Assembly: GCA_029624765.1 (NCBI GenBank)
Contig: JARSSO010000001.1
Location: forward strand, 1-38,336
Reading direction: 5' to 3'
From: Candidatus Contendibacter sp.
GTDB lineage: Bacteria; Pseudomonadota; Gammaproteobacteria; Competibacterales; Competibacteraceae
Length of the DNA: 38,336 bases
Part shown: piece after piece, positions 16,667 through 25,340 of the stretch
How the letters are laid out: each line of letters opens with the position of its first letter
How positions within the stretch are numbered: the first letter of the stretch is position 1
The notes under the pieces: model-generated
The model's database searches: none
What the model saw: the letters and a program-made list of their open reading frames with translations, nothing else
Told to the model about the DNA's origin: nothing
Program-made: the position numbers and the translations under genes

Positions 16667-16936
16667 CTCTGATTTTTCCTGATTGATGCCTAACGGGCAA
16701 GCTGCGGTATCGCCTGCAACGGTTTATTAGAGTTCACGTTCAACACCGTGCATTTCCTGCGTTCCTTTTAATGCCAAGGGTCTGCACCTTGGCTCTGCCA
16801 TAATAGTACTACTGGGCGGAAATTATGCCTTATCACATGTCTGCCTTTGCCGTACTGTCCGTTGTTTAGATGTCCGCGCCTCCGCAGAGGCGCATTGCTC
16901 AAAGCGTAGACAGCCTTGGAAGTGTCATCCAGCGGG
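16667..16936. other. 270-bp gap with two perfect hairpins
   Basis: No gene recognised. It contains two perfect 7-bp inverted repeats: 16773-16779 with 16787-16793 (7-nt loop) and 16876-16882 with 16887-16893 (CGCA loop). Neither is followed by a T run, so they are not clear terminators. Either could end dapD transcription with help of a factor, or be a repetitive extragenic element. A short open frame starting MNYCGID at 16956 overlaps the dapD end and is judged a shadow. Confidence 0.5.
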
Positions 16937-17755
16937 TCAATCCCGCAGTAATTCATTCAGGCTGACCCGGCCACGGGTTTTTTCATCGACCTGCTTGATG
17001 ATCACCGCGCAGTACAGACTGTGGCTGCCATCGGGGGCGGGCAGGGCGCCGGGCACCACCACCGAACCCGCCGGCACCCGGCCATAGCTGACCTCGCCGG
17101 TCATCCGGTTGTAAATCCTGGTGCTCTGACCGATGTAGACCCCCATCGAAACCACCGAGCCGCGCTCGACGATCACGCCCTCAACCACTTCGGAACGGGC
17201 GCCGATGAAACAGTCGTCCTCGATGATGGTGGGGCTGGCCTGCAACGGTTCCAGCACGCCGCCGATGCCGACGCCACCGGACAAATGCACGTTCTTGCCG
17301 ATCTGAGCGCAGGAACCGACCGTGGCCCAGGTGTCCACCATCGTGCCCGAATCCACGTAAGCACCGATGTTGACGAAGGACGGCATCAGCACCACGCCGG
17401 GCGCGATATGGCAACCGCGGCGGGCGGCGGCGGGCGGCACCACCCGCACCCCGGCCGCCAGAAAGTCGTTTTCACCGTATTGGGCGTACTTGGGCGGTAT
17501 CTTGTCGAAATAGTTGGTGTAACCATCGCGGATGATGACGCTGTCGTTCAAGCGGAAGCTGAGCAGCACCGCCTTCTTCAGCCAGGCGTTGACCATCCAG
17601 GCGCCGTCGCGCGGCTCGGCGACCCGAACCCGGCCCAGTTCCAGCAGGCCCAGCGCATCCTCGACCGCCTCGCGCAGCGCGGCCGGCGCGTTGGCGGCGT
17701 CCAGTTCGGCGCGGCGCTCGAACGCTTCTTCAATCATCCGTTGCAATTCGCTCAT
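16937..17755 (-). CDS. dapD: DapD, tetrahydrodipicolinate N-succinyltransferase
   Basis: DapD transfers succinyl from succinyl-CoA to tetrahydrodipicolinate, the first committed step of the succinylase lysine/DAP branch. The product of 272 residues starts at ATG 17755 ([18 protein letters not shown]) with GAGG about 10 nt upstream; an in-frame extension adds no family sequence. It shows the N-terminal helical domain, LLSFRLNDS, then left-handed beta-helix hexapeptides ([20 protein letters not shown], then [10 protein letters not shown], then [12 protein letters not shown]). The ending is [17 protein letters not shown]. Confidence 0.95.
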   Translation of the reverse strand: MSELQRMIEEAFERRAELDAANAPAALREAVEDALGLLELGRVRVAEPRDGAWMVNAWLKKAVLLSFRLNDSVIIRDGYTNYFDKIPPKYAQYGENDFLAAGVRVVPPAAARRGCHIAPGVVLMPSFVNIGAYVDSGTMVDTWATVGSCAQIGKNVHLSGGVGIGGVLEPLQASPTIIEDDCFIGARSEVVEGVIVERGSVVSMGVYIGQSTRIYNRMTGEVSYGRVPAGSVVVPGALPAPDGSHSLYCAVIIKQVDEKTRGRVSLNELLRD

Positions 17756-17990
17756 CAGGGCACATCCTCGGCAGGGGCGGCGCGCTCGTCGGTCAAGTTT
17801 GGGCGCGGCCGCAAAAACCGTCATAATAAGGGGGGATAAGGACCAGACTGGCGGATCGCCGCGCGGGCGATCCGAGTCCCGGCGAAAACTTTACCACCTC
17901 AGGCTTCCGAACGGCAGCAAGCGAACGGTTGCGATGACGATGGGCGCGCGGATCAACCCGATGAGATAAAACACAACGAGGGTATTCGGT
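17756..17990. promoter_or_regulatory. Divergent dapD-glgE intergenic region with a perfect 9-bp hairpin
   Basis: This 235-bp region must hold the promoters of dapD (minus) and glgE (plus). Its clearest element is a perfect inverted repeat, cggatcgcc at 17852-17860 and ggcgatccg at 17866-17874, around a GCGCG loop. It could be an operator for divergent control or a transcript hairpin. A GAGGG ribosome site lies about 8-9 nt before the glgE ATG. I cannot place -10/-35 boxes with confidence. Confidence 0.5.
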
Positions 17991-20120
17991 ATGTCGAAAA
18001 ATTCGCTGGCGGATCCCGCCAAGCGGGATCACTCCAAACAATCCGAGAAGCGTCCGGCCATGGACGTTCCGAAAGCGACCATCACCGATCCGGTCGTGCC
18101 GCCGACGCCGGAAGCCGGCCCGGCAGGGGTGGATGGCCGCAAGCGGGTGATCATCGAGGGCGTGGCTCCCGAAATCGACGGTGGTCGCTTCCCGATCAAG
18201 CGCACCGTGGGAGATACGGTGACGGTCGAGGCGGATGTATTCACCGATGGCCACGACGCGCTGTCCTGCGTCCTGCAATACCGCCGCGCGGGCGAGCGCG
18301 TCTGGCGGGAAGCGCCAATGCGGTTTCTGGTCAACGACCGTTGGCGCGGCGAGTTCCAGGTGCTGGAACTGGGGCGTTATGAATACACGATCATCGCCTG
18401 GGTGGACGCCTTCAAGTCCTGGCGTCACGACCTGGGGCGCTGGGTCCAGGCCGAAGATATCGCTCTCTCGCTGCGGGTGGGCGCGGAACTGGTCGAGAAA
18501 GCCGGCCAGCGCGCCGACGGCGAGGACGCCAAGTGGCTGGTCCAGCGCGCCGGGGATCTGGCCGGCCCGCACGATCTGGAATACCGCCGCCGGTTGGGAT
18601 TGGACGAGGAACTGGCGCGGCTCATGGAACGCAACGCCGACCGCCGGCTGGCGCTGAGCTACGGCAAGGATCTGGGTATCGTGGTGGACGACGAGCGTGC
18701 CCGCTTCAGCGCCTGGTACGAAATGTTCCCGCGCTCGTGCAGCCCGGTTCCGGGCAAGCACGGCACCTTCAAGGACTGCGAGGCCTGGTTGCCCCGCATC
18801 GCCGCCATGGGTTTCGACGTGTTGTATTTCCCGCCGATTCATCCGATTGGCCGGGTCAATCGCAAGGGCAGGAACAATACGCTCACCCCCGGCCCGGACG
18901 ACGTCGGCAGCCCGTGGGCCATCGGCGCGGCGGAGGGCGGCCACAAGGACATCCTGCCGGAGCTGGGCACCCTGGAGGATTTCCGCCAACTGGTGCGAAA
19001 GGCGAAGGAGCACGGCATCGAAATCGCCCTCGACATCGCCCTGCAATGCGCGCCCGATCATCCTTACGTCAAGCGGCATCCCGACTGGTTCCGCTGGCGG
19101 CCGGACGGCACGGTGCAGTACGCCGAGAATCCACCGAAGAAGTATCAGGATATCTATCCGTTCAATTTTGAAACCGCCGACTGGAAGGCGCTGTGGGAGG
19201 AGATCAAGAGCATCTTCGAGTTCTGGATCGAGCAGGGCGTGCGCATCTTCCGGGTCGATAATCCCCACACCAAGCCGTTTGCGATGTGGGAATGGCTGAT
19301 CGGCGAAGTCAAGCAGCACACCCCGAACGCGATTTTCCTGGCCGAGGCGTTTACCCGACCCAAGGTGATGCACCGGCTGGCCAAGCTCGGCTATACCCAG
19401 TCCTACACCTACTACGCCTGGCGCAACGCCAAGTGGGAATTGAGCGAATACTTCACCGAGGTTGGTCAGGGACCGGGTCGGGAGTACTTCCGGCCCAATT
19501 TCTGGCCCAACACCCCGGATATTCTGACCGAGGCCCTGCAATTCGGCGGCCGGCCAATGTTCATGTCCCGGCTGGTGATGGCGGCGACCATGACCGCCAA
19601 TTACGGCATCTACGGTCCGGCCTACGAGATGATGGAGCACGTCGCGGTCAAGCACGGCAGCGAGGAATACCTCGATTCCGAAAAATACCAGGTGCGCTAT
19701 CGCGGTTTCCAGGATTTGGACGGTCCCAACAGCCTGCGCGATTTCATCGCGCTCGTAAACCGCATCCGCAGGCGCAATCCGGCCTTGCAAGCGAACGCCA
19801 ACGCCCACGTTCATGGCGTCGACAACGAGCAGATCATTTGCTACAGCAAGGCAACCGCCAATGGCGCCAACGTCATTCTGGTGGTGGTGAACCTGGATCC
19901 CAACTACACCCAGGCTGGCATGACCCAGTTGGACTTGGCGGCGCTGGGCGTGGACCCCCACCAGCCGTTCCAGGTTCACGATCTGCTGACCGGCGCTCAC
20001 TACCTGTGGAACGGACCGCGCAACTACGTGGAGTTGAACCCGAATCGGATGCCGGCGCATGTGTTCCGCATTCGCCATCACCTGCATACGGAACGCGATT
20101 TCGATACTTTCGACGGGTAA
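17991..20120 (+). CDS. glgE: GlgE, alpha-1,4-glucan:maltose-1-phosphate maltosyltransferase
   Basis: GlgE extends alpha-glucan with maltosyl units from maltose-1-phosphate (GH13_3). The 709-residue protein has a Pro/Lys-rich N-terminal extension of about 45 residues, then the N-domain (KRVIIEGVAPEIDGGRFPIK), then the TIM barrel. The nucleophile D423 (FRVDNPHTKPFAMWEWLI) and acid/base E452 (IFLAEAFTRPKVM) are 29 residues apart, as in characterised GlgE (394/423). Family-typical NPPKKYQDIYPFNFE precedes them. Most relatives are about 660-700 residues, so the extension is the main oddity. It is first in the glgE-glgC-glgX locus. No glgM, treS or maltokinase gene is in the window, so the source of maltose-1-phosphate is not shown. 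Confidence 0.95.
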   Translation: MSKNSLADPAKRDHSKQSEKRPAMDVPKATITDPVVPPTPEAGPAGVDGRKRVIIEGVAPEIDGGRFPIKRTVGDTVTVEADVFTDGHDALSCVLQYRRAGERVWREAPMRFLVNDRWRGEFQVLELGRYEYTIIAWVDAFKSWRHDLGRWVQAEDIALSLRVGAELVEKAGQRADGEDAKWLVQRAGDLAGPHDLEYRRRLGLDEELARLMERNADRRLALSYGKDLGIVVDDERARFSAWYEMFPRSCSPVPGKHGTFKDCEAWLPRIAAMGFDVLYFPPIHPIGRVNRKGRNNTLTPGPDDVGSPWAIGAAEGGHKDILPELGTLEDFRQLVRKAKEHGIEIALDIALQCAPDHPYVKRHPDWFRWRPDGTVQYAENPPKKYQDIYPFNFETADWKALWEEIKSIFEFWIEQGVRIFRVDNPHTKPFAMWEWLIGEVKQHTPNAIFLAEAFTRPKVMHRLAKLGYTQSYTYYAWRNAKWELSEYFTEVGQGPGREYFRPNFWPNTPDILTEALQFGGRPMFMSRLVMAATMTANYGIYGPAYEMMEHVAVKHGSEEYLDSEKYQVRYRGFQDLDGPNSLRDFIALVNRIRRRNPALQANANAHVHGVDNEQIICYSKATANGANVILVVVNLDPNYTQAGMTQLDLAALGVDPHQPFQVHDLLTGAHYLWNGPRNYVELNPNRMPAHVFRIRHHLHTERDFDTFDG

Positions 20121-20246
20121 GGAGATCCACGGGAAAGTCCTGTTGCAAACCACGTTGCTCGTTGGATAACCGCCCTTGCCGGATCGTTATTCTGGTCGGG
20201 GGTTTGTGCGAAATGCTCTTAACGTTGAAACGAAGGATATGTCGCG

Positions 20247-21479
20247 ATGAAACAACCAAAAATTCTGGCGTTCGTGATGGCGGGCGGCGAAGGGGCTCGC
20301 CTGAGTCCGTTGACCACGCAAAATTCCAAACCCTCGCTCCCCTTTGGCAGCCGCTATCGGATTGTGGACTTTGTGTTGAGCAATCTGCTCAATTCCGGGA
20401 TTCAATCCATTTATCTGCTGGTGCAGTACAAATCCCAGTCCCTGATCGAGCATGTCCGCAAGGCCTGGGTAGTGTCGCCGATGCGCAACGAGGAGTTTGT
20501 GACGGTGGTGCCGCCCCAGATGATGCGCGGGGGCGACTGGTTCATGGGCACCGCCGACGCGGTGTACCAGAATCTGAACCTGATCCAGTTGCACGATCCG
20601 GACTTGGTGCTGGTGTTTGGTGCCGATCACGTCTATCGGATGGATTTGCAGCAGATGGTGGATTTTCACCGCGAACGCGAGTCCGATGTGACCGTGGCGG
20701 CTTTGCCGGTGCCGCTTGCGGACGCCAAGGGGTTTGGCGTCATCGCCGCCGACGGCGATGGCCGGGTGCGCGAGTTTCAGGAGAAACCCGCCAATCCGGC
20801 GCCGATGCCGGACGATCCCACGCGCGCCTACGCCTCGATGGGAAATTACCTGTTCAATACCGATGTGCTGGTCGATGCGCTCAGGGCGGCTCATAGCCGG
20901 GGGGAGCATGACTTCGGGCAAAATGTGTTGCCCCATTTGAAGGAAACCCATCGGCTGTTTGCCTACGACTTCGCCACCAATAAGGTTCCCGGTTCCAAAT
21001 CCTACGAGGAGCCGGCCTACTGGCGCGACGTGGGAACCCTGGACGCCTATTTCGCCGCCCATCAGGATATGTTGGGGCTGACGCCGCGCTTCGATGTGTT
21101 CAACCCCCAGTGGCGGATCTTTTCCAGTAACTATCAGGGGCCGGTCGCTCGCCTGATCAACGCCCAGGTCGAAAATGGCGTGATCGCCGCTGGTTCGCTG
21201 GTGCATGGCGCTTCCATCCGCAATTCCATCATTCGTCGCGAGGTCATCATTGAGGACGATGTGGAGATCGAGGACTGCATCATTCAGGATCATGTCCATA
21301 TCAAACGTGGCGCCCGGCTGCGGCGGGTCATCATCGGCGGCTATAATGTCATCGAGGCGGGCGCGCGCATCGGCTATGACCTTGAACTGGATCGGCGCCG
21401 TTATACGGTTACCGCCGGCGGCATCACCGTGGTGGGACCGGGCGAGGTGACCACCGCCATGCGGGCGTTTAGCGAGTGA
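20247..21479 (+). CDS. glgC: GlgC, glucose-1-phosphate adenylyltransferase
   Basis: GlgC makes ADP-glucose, the activated donor for glycogen and for GlgM-made maltose-1-phosphate. The 410-residue protein has the nucleotidyltransferase start AFVMAGGEGARLSPLT, the substrate loop KPSLPFGSRYRIVDFVLSN, VLVFGADHVYRMD and EEPAYWRDVGTLDAY, then a C-terminal left-handed beta-helix ending GITVVGPGE. It starts at ATG 20247 with AAGGA 9 nt upstream and lies 126 nt after glgE, so it may have its own promoter. The fructose-1,6-bisphosphate-type allosteric control of the family is likely but not shown. Confidence 0.96.
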   Translation: MKQPKILAFVMAGGEGARLSPLTTQNSKPSLPFGSRYRIVDFVLSNLLNSGIQSIYLLVQYKSQSLIEHVRKAWVVSPMRNEEFVTVVPPQMMRGGDWFMGTADAVYQNLNLIQLHDPDLVLVFGADHVYRMDLQQMVDFHRERESDVTVAALPVPLADAKGFGVIAADGDGRVREFQEKPANPAPMPDDPTRAYASMGNYLFNTDVLVDALRAAHSRGEHDFGQNVLPHLKETHRLFAYDFATNKVPGSKSYEEPAYWRDVGTLDAYFAAHQDMLGLTPRFDVFNPQWRIFSSNYQGPVARLINAQVENGVIAAGSLVHGASIRNSIIRREVIIEDDVEIEDCIIQDHVHIKRGARLRRVIIGGYNVIEAGARIGYDLELDRRRYTVTAGGITVVGPGEVTTAMRAFSE

Positions 21480-21493
21480 GTCCGGGTTGAGGA

Positions 21494-21523
21494 TTCCCCC
21501 GCCGCCATGGGTGGCGGGGGGAA
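21494..21523 (+). terminator. GC-rich hairpin after glgC
   Basis: ttcccccgcc (21494-21503) pairs with ggcgggggaa-like sequence (21513-21523, one extra G) to form a very stable hairpin 15 nt after the glgC stop. The tail (ctgctcttaac) is only mildly T-rich, so it may act as an attenuator between glgC and the inserted restriction-modification genes. Confidence 0.45.
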
Positions 21524-21552
21524 CTGCTCTTAACAACAATGTATTGATTAAT

Positions 21553-22554
21553 ATGAACGAAACCCTATTTGACCTTTCCAGTTTTACTGACTGTGATCAA
21601 ATCAAGGACAGCTACGATCAAGCAGCCCGAATTGTACTTTATCCAGGCGATACCAGCCGATTTTTAGAAACTGTTCCTAATCAGTCAATTGCACTGATTA
21701 TTACTTCGCCACCCTACAATCTGGGTAAAGACTACGAAAATCGAACTTCAATAGAACAATATCTTGGAATGCAGTCTCAAGTCATCAAGCAGCTTTATCG
21801 TATTCTTCGAAATGATGGCAGCATTTGCTGGCAGGTTGGGAATTTCGTTGATAAAGGTGAAGTTTATCCTCTTGATATTTTTTACTATGGTATTTTTAAA
21901 AAACAGGGGTTTTATTTGAGGAATCGAATCGTCTGGCATTTTGGTCATGGATTACATGCATCGAAACGCTTTTCTGGGCGATATGAAACAATCTTGTGGT
22001 TTACCAAAAGTGATCAGTATGTTTTTAATCTTGATCCAGTGCGGGTGCCTTCCAAGTATCCAGGTAAACGTCATTTCAAGGGTCCAAATCAGGGTAAGCC
22101 ATCAGGTAATCCCTTGGGTAAAAATCCATCTGATATTTGGGAAATTGTAGCTCAGGATTGGGAAGAGGAAATTTGGGATATTCCGAATGTGAAAGCTAAC
22201 CATCCTGAAAAAACCGACCATCCTTGTCAATATCCCATAGAGCTTGTCGAACGCTGCATATTAGCCTTAACCAAGGAGGATGACTGGGTCTTTGACCCGT
22301 ATGCAGGCGTGGGTACATCGCTGGTTGCCGCTATTCTGAATGGGCGGCGGGCCATGGGAAGCGAGAAGGAAGCAGCCTATATTGAAATTGCCCGTCAGCG
22401 CATCCGCGATAGCCTTAATGGTGTGGTTCGGCGGCGTCCAATTGGGAAGCCAGTTTATCAACCTACTGGAAATGAAAAGGTTGCTCGGATTCCTCAAGAA
22501 TGGAAAGAAAACAGTGAAGAACGGCTTTTGGAAGAGAAGGTAAACTATCCATGA
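21553..22554 (+). CDS. Type II DNA methyltransferase, beta class, probable N4-cytosine
   Basis: A 333-residue amino-methyltransferase. The catalytic motif TSPPYNLG (SPPY at 52-55) precedes the AdoMet-binding motif FDPYAGVGTS (247-256), the beta-class order. SPPY is more typical of N4-cytosine than of N6-adenine enzymes. The target-recognition part lies between them. It is much AT-richer than glgC and glgX. No good ribosome site precedes ATG 21553, and an upstream non-ATG start (TTG 21544) is possible. It overlaps the endonuclease gene as ATGA. By analogy with BglII/BstYI systems it would protect a GATC-containing site. Confidence 0.88.
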   Translation: MNETLFDLSSFTDCDQIKDSYDQAARIVLYPGDTSRFLETVPNQSIALIITSPPYNLGKDYENRTSIEQYLGMQSQVIKQLYRILRNDGSICWQVGNFVDKGEVYPLDIFYYGIFKKQGFYLRNRIVWHFGHGLHASKRFSGRYETILWFTKSDQYVFNLDPVRVPSKYPGKRHFKGPNQGKPSGNPLGKNPSDIWEIVAQDWEEEIWDIPNVKANHPEKTDHPCQYPIELVERCILALTKEDDWVFDPYAGVGTSLVAAILNGRRAMGSEKEAAYIEIARQRIRDSLNGVVRRRPIGKPVYQPTGNEKVARIPQEWKENSEERLLEEKVNYP

Positions 22555-23120
22555 TGATCGCAGGAATTTATTCCTTCAATGGTGGCAGGAAAGTTATTGA
22601 ATCCAAATATGGAGATGAATTGGATCAAGTGAAACAAATCATTGCAGGCGTGGATAGTAGTCAGCATAAAACTAAAACGAGCCGTGAAAAAACTATGCCG
22701 GGCAGGCAGTTATATAGCCCACCAGCACTCAATAAAGCATTCAAAAGGGGTTTTGAGAATCTGGGCTGGCGTAATCGTCGCGTGATGTGTCAATATCCAG
22801 TGCAATATTACACAGCGGAATATCAACCATCGCCATTATCATCCGGCGCTTTTCGTGATATGGATTTTGTCAAAAATCGAGTTGGTATTGAAGTACAATT
22901 TGGTAAATATGCTTTCATGGTATATAACGTGTGCGCTAAAATGACGATATTCAATAAACTTGACTTTATTGATGTAGGTATTGAAATTGTCCCCGTCAAG
23001 GAGTTTGCCGCAGAAATGTCATCGGGCGTTTCCTATTTCGAGCAATTTGTCTGGGATTTGGAGCAGCGTGGTGTTTGTAATATCGATATTCCGGTTTTGA
23101 TTCTGGGGGTGGCGGCGTAA
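22551..23120 (+). CDS. Type II restriction endonuclease, BglII/BstYI family
   Basis: A 189-residue endonuclease partner of the methyltransferase. The stretch DMDFVKNRVGIEVQFGKY aligns with the BglII active site: D105, E114 and Q116 here have the same spacing as D84, E93 and Q95 of BglII, including the unusual EVQ in place of ExK. The SSGVSYFEQ and PVLILGV segments also parallel this family. Characterised members cut AGATCT or RGATCY; this enzyme's exact site is unknown. ATG 22551 overlaps the methyltransferase stop by 4 nt; a second ATG follows at 22554. Low GC and position between glgC and glgX mark a transferred cassette. Confidence 0.88.
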   Translation: MMIAGIYSFNGGRKVIESKYGDELDQVKQIIAGVDSSQHKTKTSREKTMPGRQLYSPPALNKAFKRGFENLGWRNRRVMCQYPVQYYTAEYQPSPLSSGAFRDMDFVKNRVGIEVQFGKYAFMVYNVCAKMTIFNKLDFIDVGIEIVPVKEFAAEMSSGVSYFEQFVWDLEQRGVCNIDIPVLILGVAA

Positions 23121-23155
23121 CTTGGCAAGTGCCCTGATTGTAGGATGAGCGCCCG

Positions 23156-25309
23156 ATGAATAAACCCATCACAACCGTCTGGCCCGGCCGCCCCTATCCG
23201 CTGGGGGCAACCTGGGACGGGGAGGGCGTCAACTTCGCCCTGTTTTCCCAACACGCCGAGCAGGTGGTCCTGTGTCTGTTCGACGCCAGGGGCAAGCACG
23301 AGGTCGCGCAAATCCCGCTGCCCGAGCGCACCGGCGGCGTCTGGCACGCCTATTTGCCGGAAGCCCGGCCCGACTTGCTGTATGGCTACCGGGTCCACGG
23401 TCCCTACCGGCCGGAGGAGGGCGACCGCTTCAATCCTCACAAGCTGTTGCTCGATCCCTACGCCAAGAGCATCGTCGGCCAGATTCACTGGAGCGACGCC
23501 CAGTTCGGCTACCGAATCGGCGGTCGCGGCGAGGACCTGAGCTTCAACAACCGCAACAGCGCGTCGGGGATGCCCAAATGTCAGGTGGTGGATACCGCCT
23601 TCATGTGGGGCGACGACCGCCCGCCGCGCGTGCCGTGGCACGACACGCTGATCTACGAATTGCACGTGCGCGGCTTCACCCTGCGCCACCCCGACGTGCC
23701 GGTCCATCTGCGTGGCACTTACGCGGGCTTGGCCTGCGGGCCGGTGGTGGATTATCTCAAGGCGCTGGGCGTGACGGCGGTGGAGTTGTTGCCGATCCAG
23801 TATTTCGTGGACGAACGTCACCTGCTGGACCGGGGTTTGCGCAATTACTGGGGCTATAGTCCCCTCGGCTATTTCGCCCCGGACCCACGCTATGCGTCCA
23901 CCGACCATCCGGTGAACGAATTCAAGAGCATGGTGCGAACCCTCCACTCGGCTGGCATCGAGGTGATCCTGGACGTGGTCTACAACCACACCGCCGAGGG
24001 CAATCAGTTAGGCCCGACCCTGTGTTTTCGCGGCCTGGACAACGCCACGTACTATCGGCTGGCTCCCGATCATCCGCGCTACACCATGGACTATACCGGC
24101 TGCGGCAACACCCTGAACACCGCCGAGCCGAGAGTGCTGCAACTGATTGCCGACAGCTTGCGTTACTGGGTGACCGAGATGCACGTGGACGGGTTTCGCT
24201 TCGATCTGGCCGCCGCGCTGGCGCGGGGCCGGCAGGCGGTAGAGCAGGCGGGCGCGTTCATGGCTATCGTCCAGCAGGATCCGGTGCTGTCCCAGGTCAA
24301 GCTGATCGCCGAACCGTGGGACGTGGGCGAGGAAGGGTACCAGGTGGGCCGGTTTCCGCCGGGCTGGAGCGAGTGGAACGGCAAATACCGCGACGTGGTG
24401 CGGGACTACTGGCGCGGCAAGGGGGGGCTGATCGGCGAACTGGCCTACCGGCTGACCGGTTCCGCCGATTTGTACGAGCACAACGGTCGCCGGCCCCACG
24501 CCAGCATCAACTTCATCACCGCCCACGACGGTTTTACCCTTTACGATCTGGTCAGCTACAACGAGCGTCACAACGAGGCCAACGGGGAAGACAATCGCGA
24601 CGGCGAATCGCATAACCGAAGTTGGAATTGCGGCGTGGAAGGTGATACCGAAGATCCGGGAATTCTCGCGCTGCGCTTGCGCCAGCGGCGCAATCTGCTG
24701 GCGACCCTGCTCCTGTCGCAAGGCGTGCCGATGCTGCTGGCCGGCGACGAGGTAGGCCGAACCCAGCGCGGCAACAACAACGCCTATTGCCAGGACAACG
24801 CCCTGAGCTGGCTGGACTGGGATATCGCCTGGTTGCGGGAAAATCGGGAACTGCTGGCGTTCACGCAGCGCCTGATCCAGATTCGCCAACGCCACCCGAC
24901 CTTCCGGCGCCGACACTTCTTCCGGGGCATTCACGGCGATGGGGTCCGCGACATTTTCTGGTTCAATCCCGACGGCTGCGAAATCAACGACGAGGAATGG
25001 ACCCACGACTACGCCCGTTGCCTGGGGCTGTACCTGCCGGGCGCTGGCTTGCAGGAACGGGACGAGCGTGGCCATCCGCTGATGGACGAGGATTTTCTGC
25101 TGCTATGCAACGCCCATCACGAGGAAATTTCGTTTGTATTGCCGGTGCCGGGCGATGAAGCGTTGTTCGAAGTGGTGCTGGATACCGCGCTGCCCCACGG
25201 TCAGCCGACCGAGGGTTTTCAACACCCTGTCGAGGATCCCTACCCGGTGCAAGGCCGGTCCCTGGTATTGCTGCGACATCGGCGGGCGGCGTCCCGGTCG
25301 GAACCCTGA
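23156..25309 (+). CDS. glgX: GlgX, glycogen debranching enzyme
   Basis: GlgX is a GH13_11 isoamylase-type enzyme that hydrolyses alpha-1,6 branches of glycogen limit dextrins. The 717-residue protein has the N-terminal carbohydrate-binding domain (ATWDGEGVNFALFSQHAEQV), the barrel motif ILDVVYNHTAEGN, nucleophile D350 (DGFRFDLA), acid E386 (LIAEPWDVGEEGY) and D458 (FITAHDGFTLYDLVSYNERH), with spacings close to the E. coli enzyme (336/371/443). The long insertion SYNERHNEANGEDNRDG is typical. It begins 35 nt after the endonuclease stop with AGGA upstream, so it may now be read from the restriction-modification transcript. Confidence 0.95.
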   Translation: MNKPITTVWPGRPYPLGATWDGEGVNFALFSQHAEQVVLCLFDARGKHEVAQIPLPERTGGVWHAYLPEARPDLLYGYRVHGPYRPEEGDRFNPHKLLLDPYAKSIVGQIHWSDAQFGYRIGGRGEDLSFNNRNSASGMPKCQVVDTAFMWGDDRPPRVPWHDTLIYELHVRGFTLRHPDVPVHLRGTYAGLACGPVVDYLKALGVTAVELLPIQYFVDERHLLDRGLRNYWGYSPLGYFAPDPRYASTDHPVNEFKSMVRTLHSAGIEVILDVVYNHTAEGNQLGPTLCFRGLDNATYYRLAPDHPRYTMDYTGCGNTLNTAEPRVLQLIADSLRYWVTEMHVDGFRFDLAAALARGRQAVEQAGAFMAIVQQDPVLSQVKLIAEPWDVGEEGYQVGRFPPGWSEWNGKYRDVVRDYWRGKGGLIGELAYRLTGSADLYEHNGRRPHASINFITAHDGFTLYDLVSYNERHNEANGEDNRDGESHNRSWNCGVEGDTEDPGILALRLRQRRNLLATLLLSQGVPMLLAGDEVGRTQRGNNNAYCQDNALSWLDWDIAWLRENRELLAFTQRLIQIRQRHPTFRRRHFFRGIHGDGVRDIFWFNPDGCEINDEEWTHDYARCLGLYLPGAGLQERDERGHPLMDEDFLLLCNAHHEEISFVLPVPGDEALFEVVLDTALPHGQPTEGFQHPVEDPYPVQGRSLVLLRHRRAASRSEP

Positions 25310-25312
25310 AGC

Positions 25313-25340
25313 AAAAAAGGCCGGGCGAGGGTGCCCGGCC
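25313..25340 (-). terminator. Rho-independent terminator on the minus strand
   Basis: A perfect GC-rich 8-bp stem, ggccgggc (25319-25326) with gcccggcc (25333-25340), 6-nt loop. On the minus strand it is followed by six T (complement of 25313-25318), so it terminates leftward transcription. The plus strand has no T run, so it is not a good terminator for glgX. Confidence 0.85.

Noticed and set aside
16768..16956. Open frame starting MNYCGID, like IS110-type transposase starts
   Set aside because: It overlaps the dapD end out of frame, is only 62 codons, and has no further transposase motifs.
17793..20153. 786-residue minus-strand frame opposite glgE
   Set aside because: Antisense shadow in GC-rich coding DNA; composition is rich in His, Arg and Gln with no domain, while the plus strand has intact GlgE motifs.
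20187..21539. 450-residue minus-strand frame opposite glgC
   Set aside because: Shadow frame; GlgC motifs are intact on the plus strand.
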